This document shows positions 6,206-6,264 of a stretch of DNA of 6,264 bases, piece after piece. Numbering within the stretch: position 1 is the stretch's first letter; every line of letters begins with the position of its first letter. The position numbers and the translations under genes were made by a program. The notes below the pieces were generated by a model. The model worked only from the letters and a program-made list of their open reading frames with translations, was not told where the DNA came from and ran no database searches. The DNA lies in the NCBI GenBank assembly GCA_002441555.1, contig DJWK01000024.1, positions 1 through 6,264 of the forward strand. The letters run 5' to 3'. Source of the DNA: Thermodesulfobacteriaceae bacterium UBA6232 (GTDB lineage Bacteria; Desulfobacterota; Thermodesulfobacteria; Thermodesulfobacteriales; Thermodesulfobacteriaceae).

Positions 6206-6264
6206 TGAAAGTGCTTATACTTGCAGGGGGTGGGGGAAAAAGGTTATTCCCTCTATCAAGGGAT
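6205..6264 (+). CDS. manC: Mannose-1-phosphate guanylyltransferase, N-terminal 20 residues only (cut by window end)
   Basis: Nucleotidyltransferase that converts mannose-1-phosphate and GTP into GDP-mannose in the cytoplasm, the donor for mannosyl and GDP-mannose-derived residues. Only the first 20 codons are present. They read MKVLILAGGGGKRLFPLSRD, with the glycine-rich nucleotide loop followed by RLFPLSR. The PLSR ending is typical of GDP-mannose pyrophosphorylases (ManC/AlgA type) and less so of glucose-1-phosphate thymidylyl- or uridylyltransferases, which usually have RL.P.T. Start is supported by AGGAGG seven bases upstream and by the family's usual N-terminus. Whether it also carries the C-terminal isomerase domain of bifunctional enzymes lies beyond the window. 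The symbol is by motif only. Confidence 0.8.
   Translation, partial: MKVLILAGGGGKRLFPLSRD

Noticed and set aside
1..6264. CRISPR arrays, tRNAs, IS ends, long inverted repeats, rho-independent terminators
   Set aside because: No regularly spaced repeats, no tRNA-like arm set, no transposase motif and no GC-rich hairpin followed by a T-run were seen on reading through the window.

Overview
The window is part of a bacterial surface-polysaccharide (O-antigen, LPS or capsule type) biosynthesis cluster. All recognisable genes lie on the + strand, packed end to end and often overlapping, as in a single operon. The DNA is AT-rich. Arginine is mostly AGA/AGG and lysine/glutamate content is high, which is compatible with a thermophile such as Thermodesulfobacteria or Aquificota. 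That placement is an impression from codon use and protein style, not a demonstrated assignment.

Layout: (1) 2-929, a class I SAM-dependent methyltransferase whose 5' end is probably outside the window. It is broken by a +1 frameshift at a T7 run (410-416) and an in-frame TAG (585-587). (2) 919-1719, a family 2 glycosyltransferase interrupted by one in-frame TGA (1375-1377) where a tryptophan codon is likely. (3) 1716-2924, an intact GT4 (GT-B fold) glycosyltransferase with a GTGA start/stop overlap. (4) A 117-base gap holding at most a doubtful tiny ORF. (5) 3042-4973, a full-length AsnB-type glutamine amidotransferase. (6) 4982-6130, an intact GT4 of the CapM/PglA-like type. (7) A short coding-like remnant (about 6096-6205) that runs into (8) the first 20 codons of a mannose-1-phosphate guanylyltransferase, starting at 6205 behind a strong Shine-Dalgarno and cut by the window edge.

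How they could work together: the guanylyltransferase would supply GDP-mannose or a GDP-mannose-derived donor. The glycosyltransferases would build a lipid-linked oligosaccharide at the inner face of the cytoplasmic membrane. The methyltransferase and the AsnB homologue would decorate it by O-methylation or capping, and by amidation of a uronic acid. These roles are inferred from family and context.

The most notable feature is decay and mosaicism. All three clear lesions fall in the first 1.4 kb. Base composition drops abruptly at about 520-540 inside the methyltransferase, from roughly 43% to 24% G+C by hand count. A second degraded coding remnant sits before the guanylyltransferase. I see no tRNA, rRNA, CRISPR array, IS element or convincing terminator, and no clear evidence of an undescribed system.
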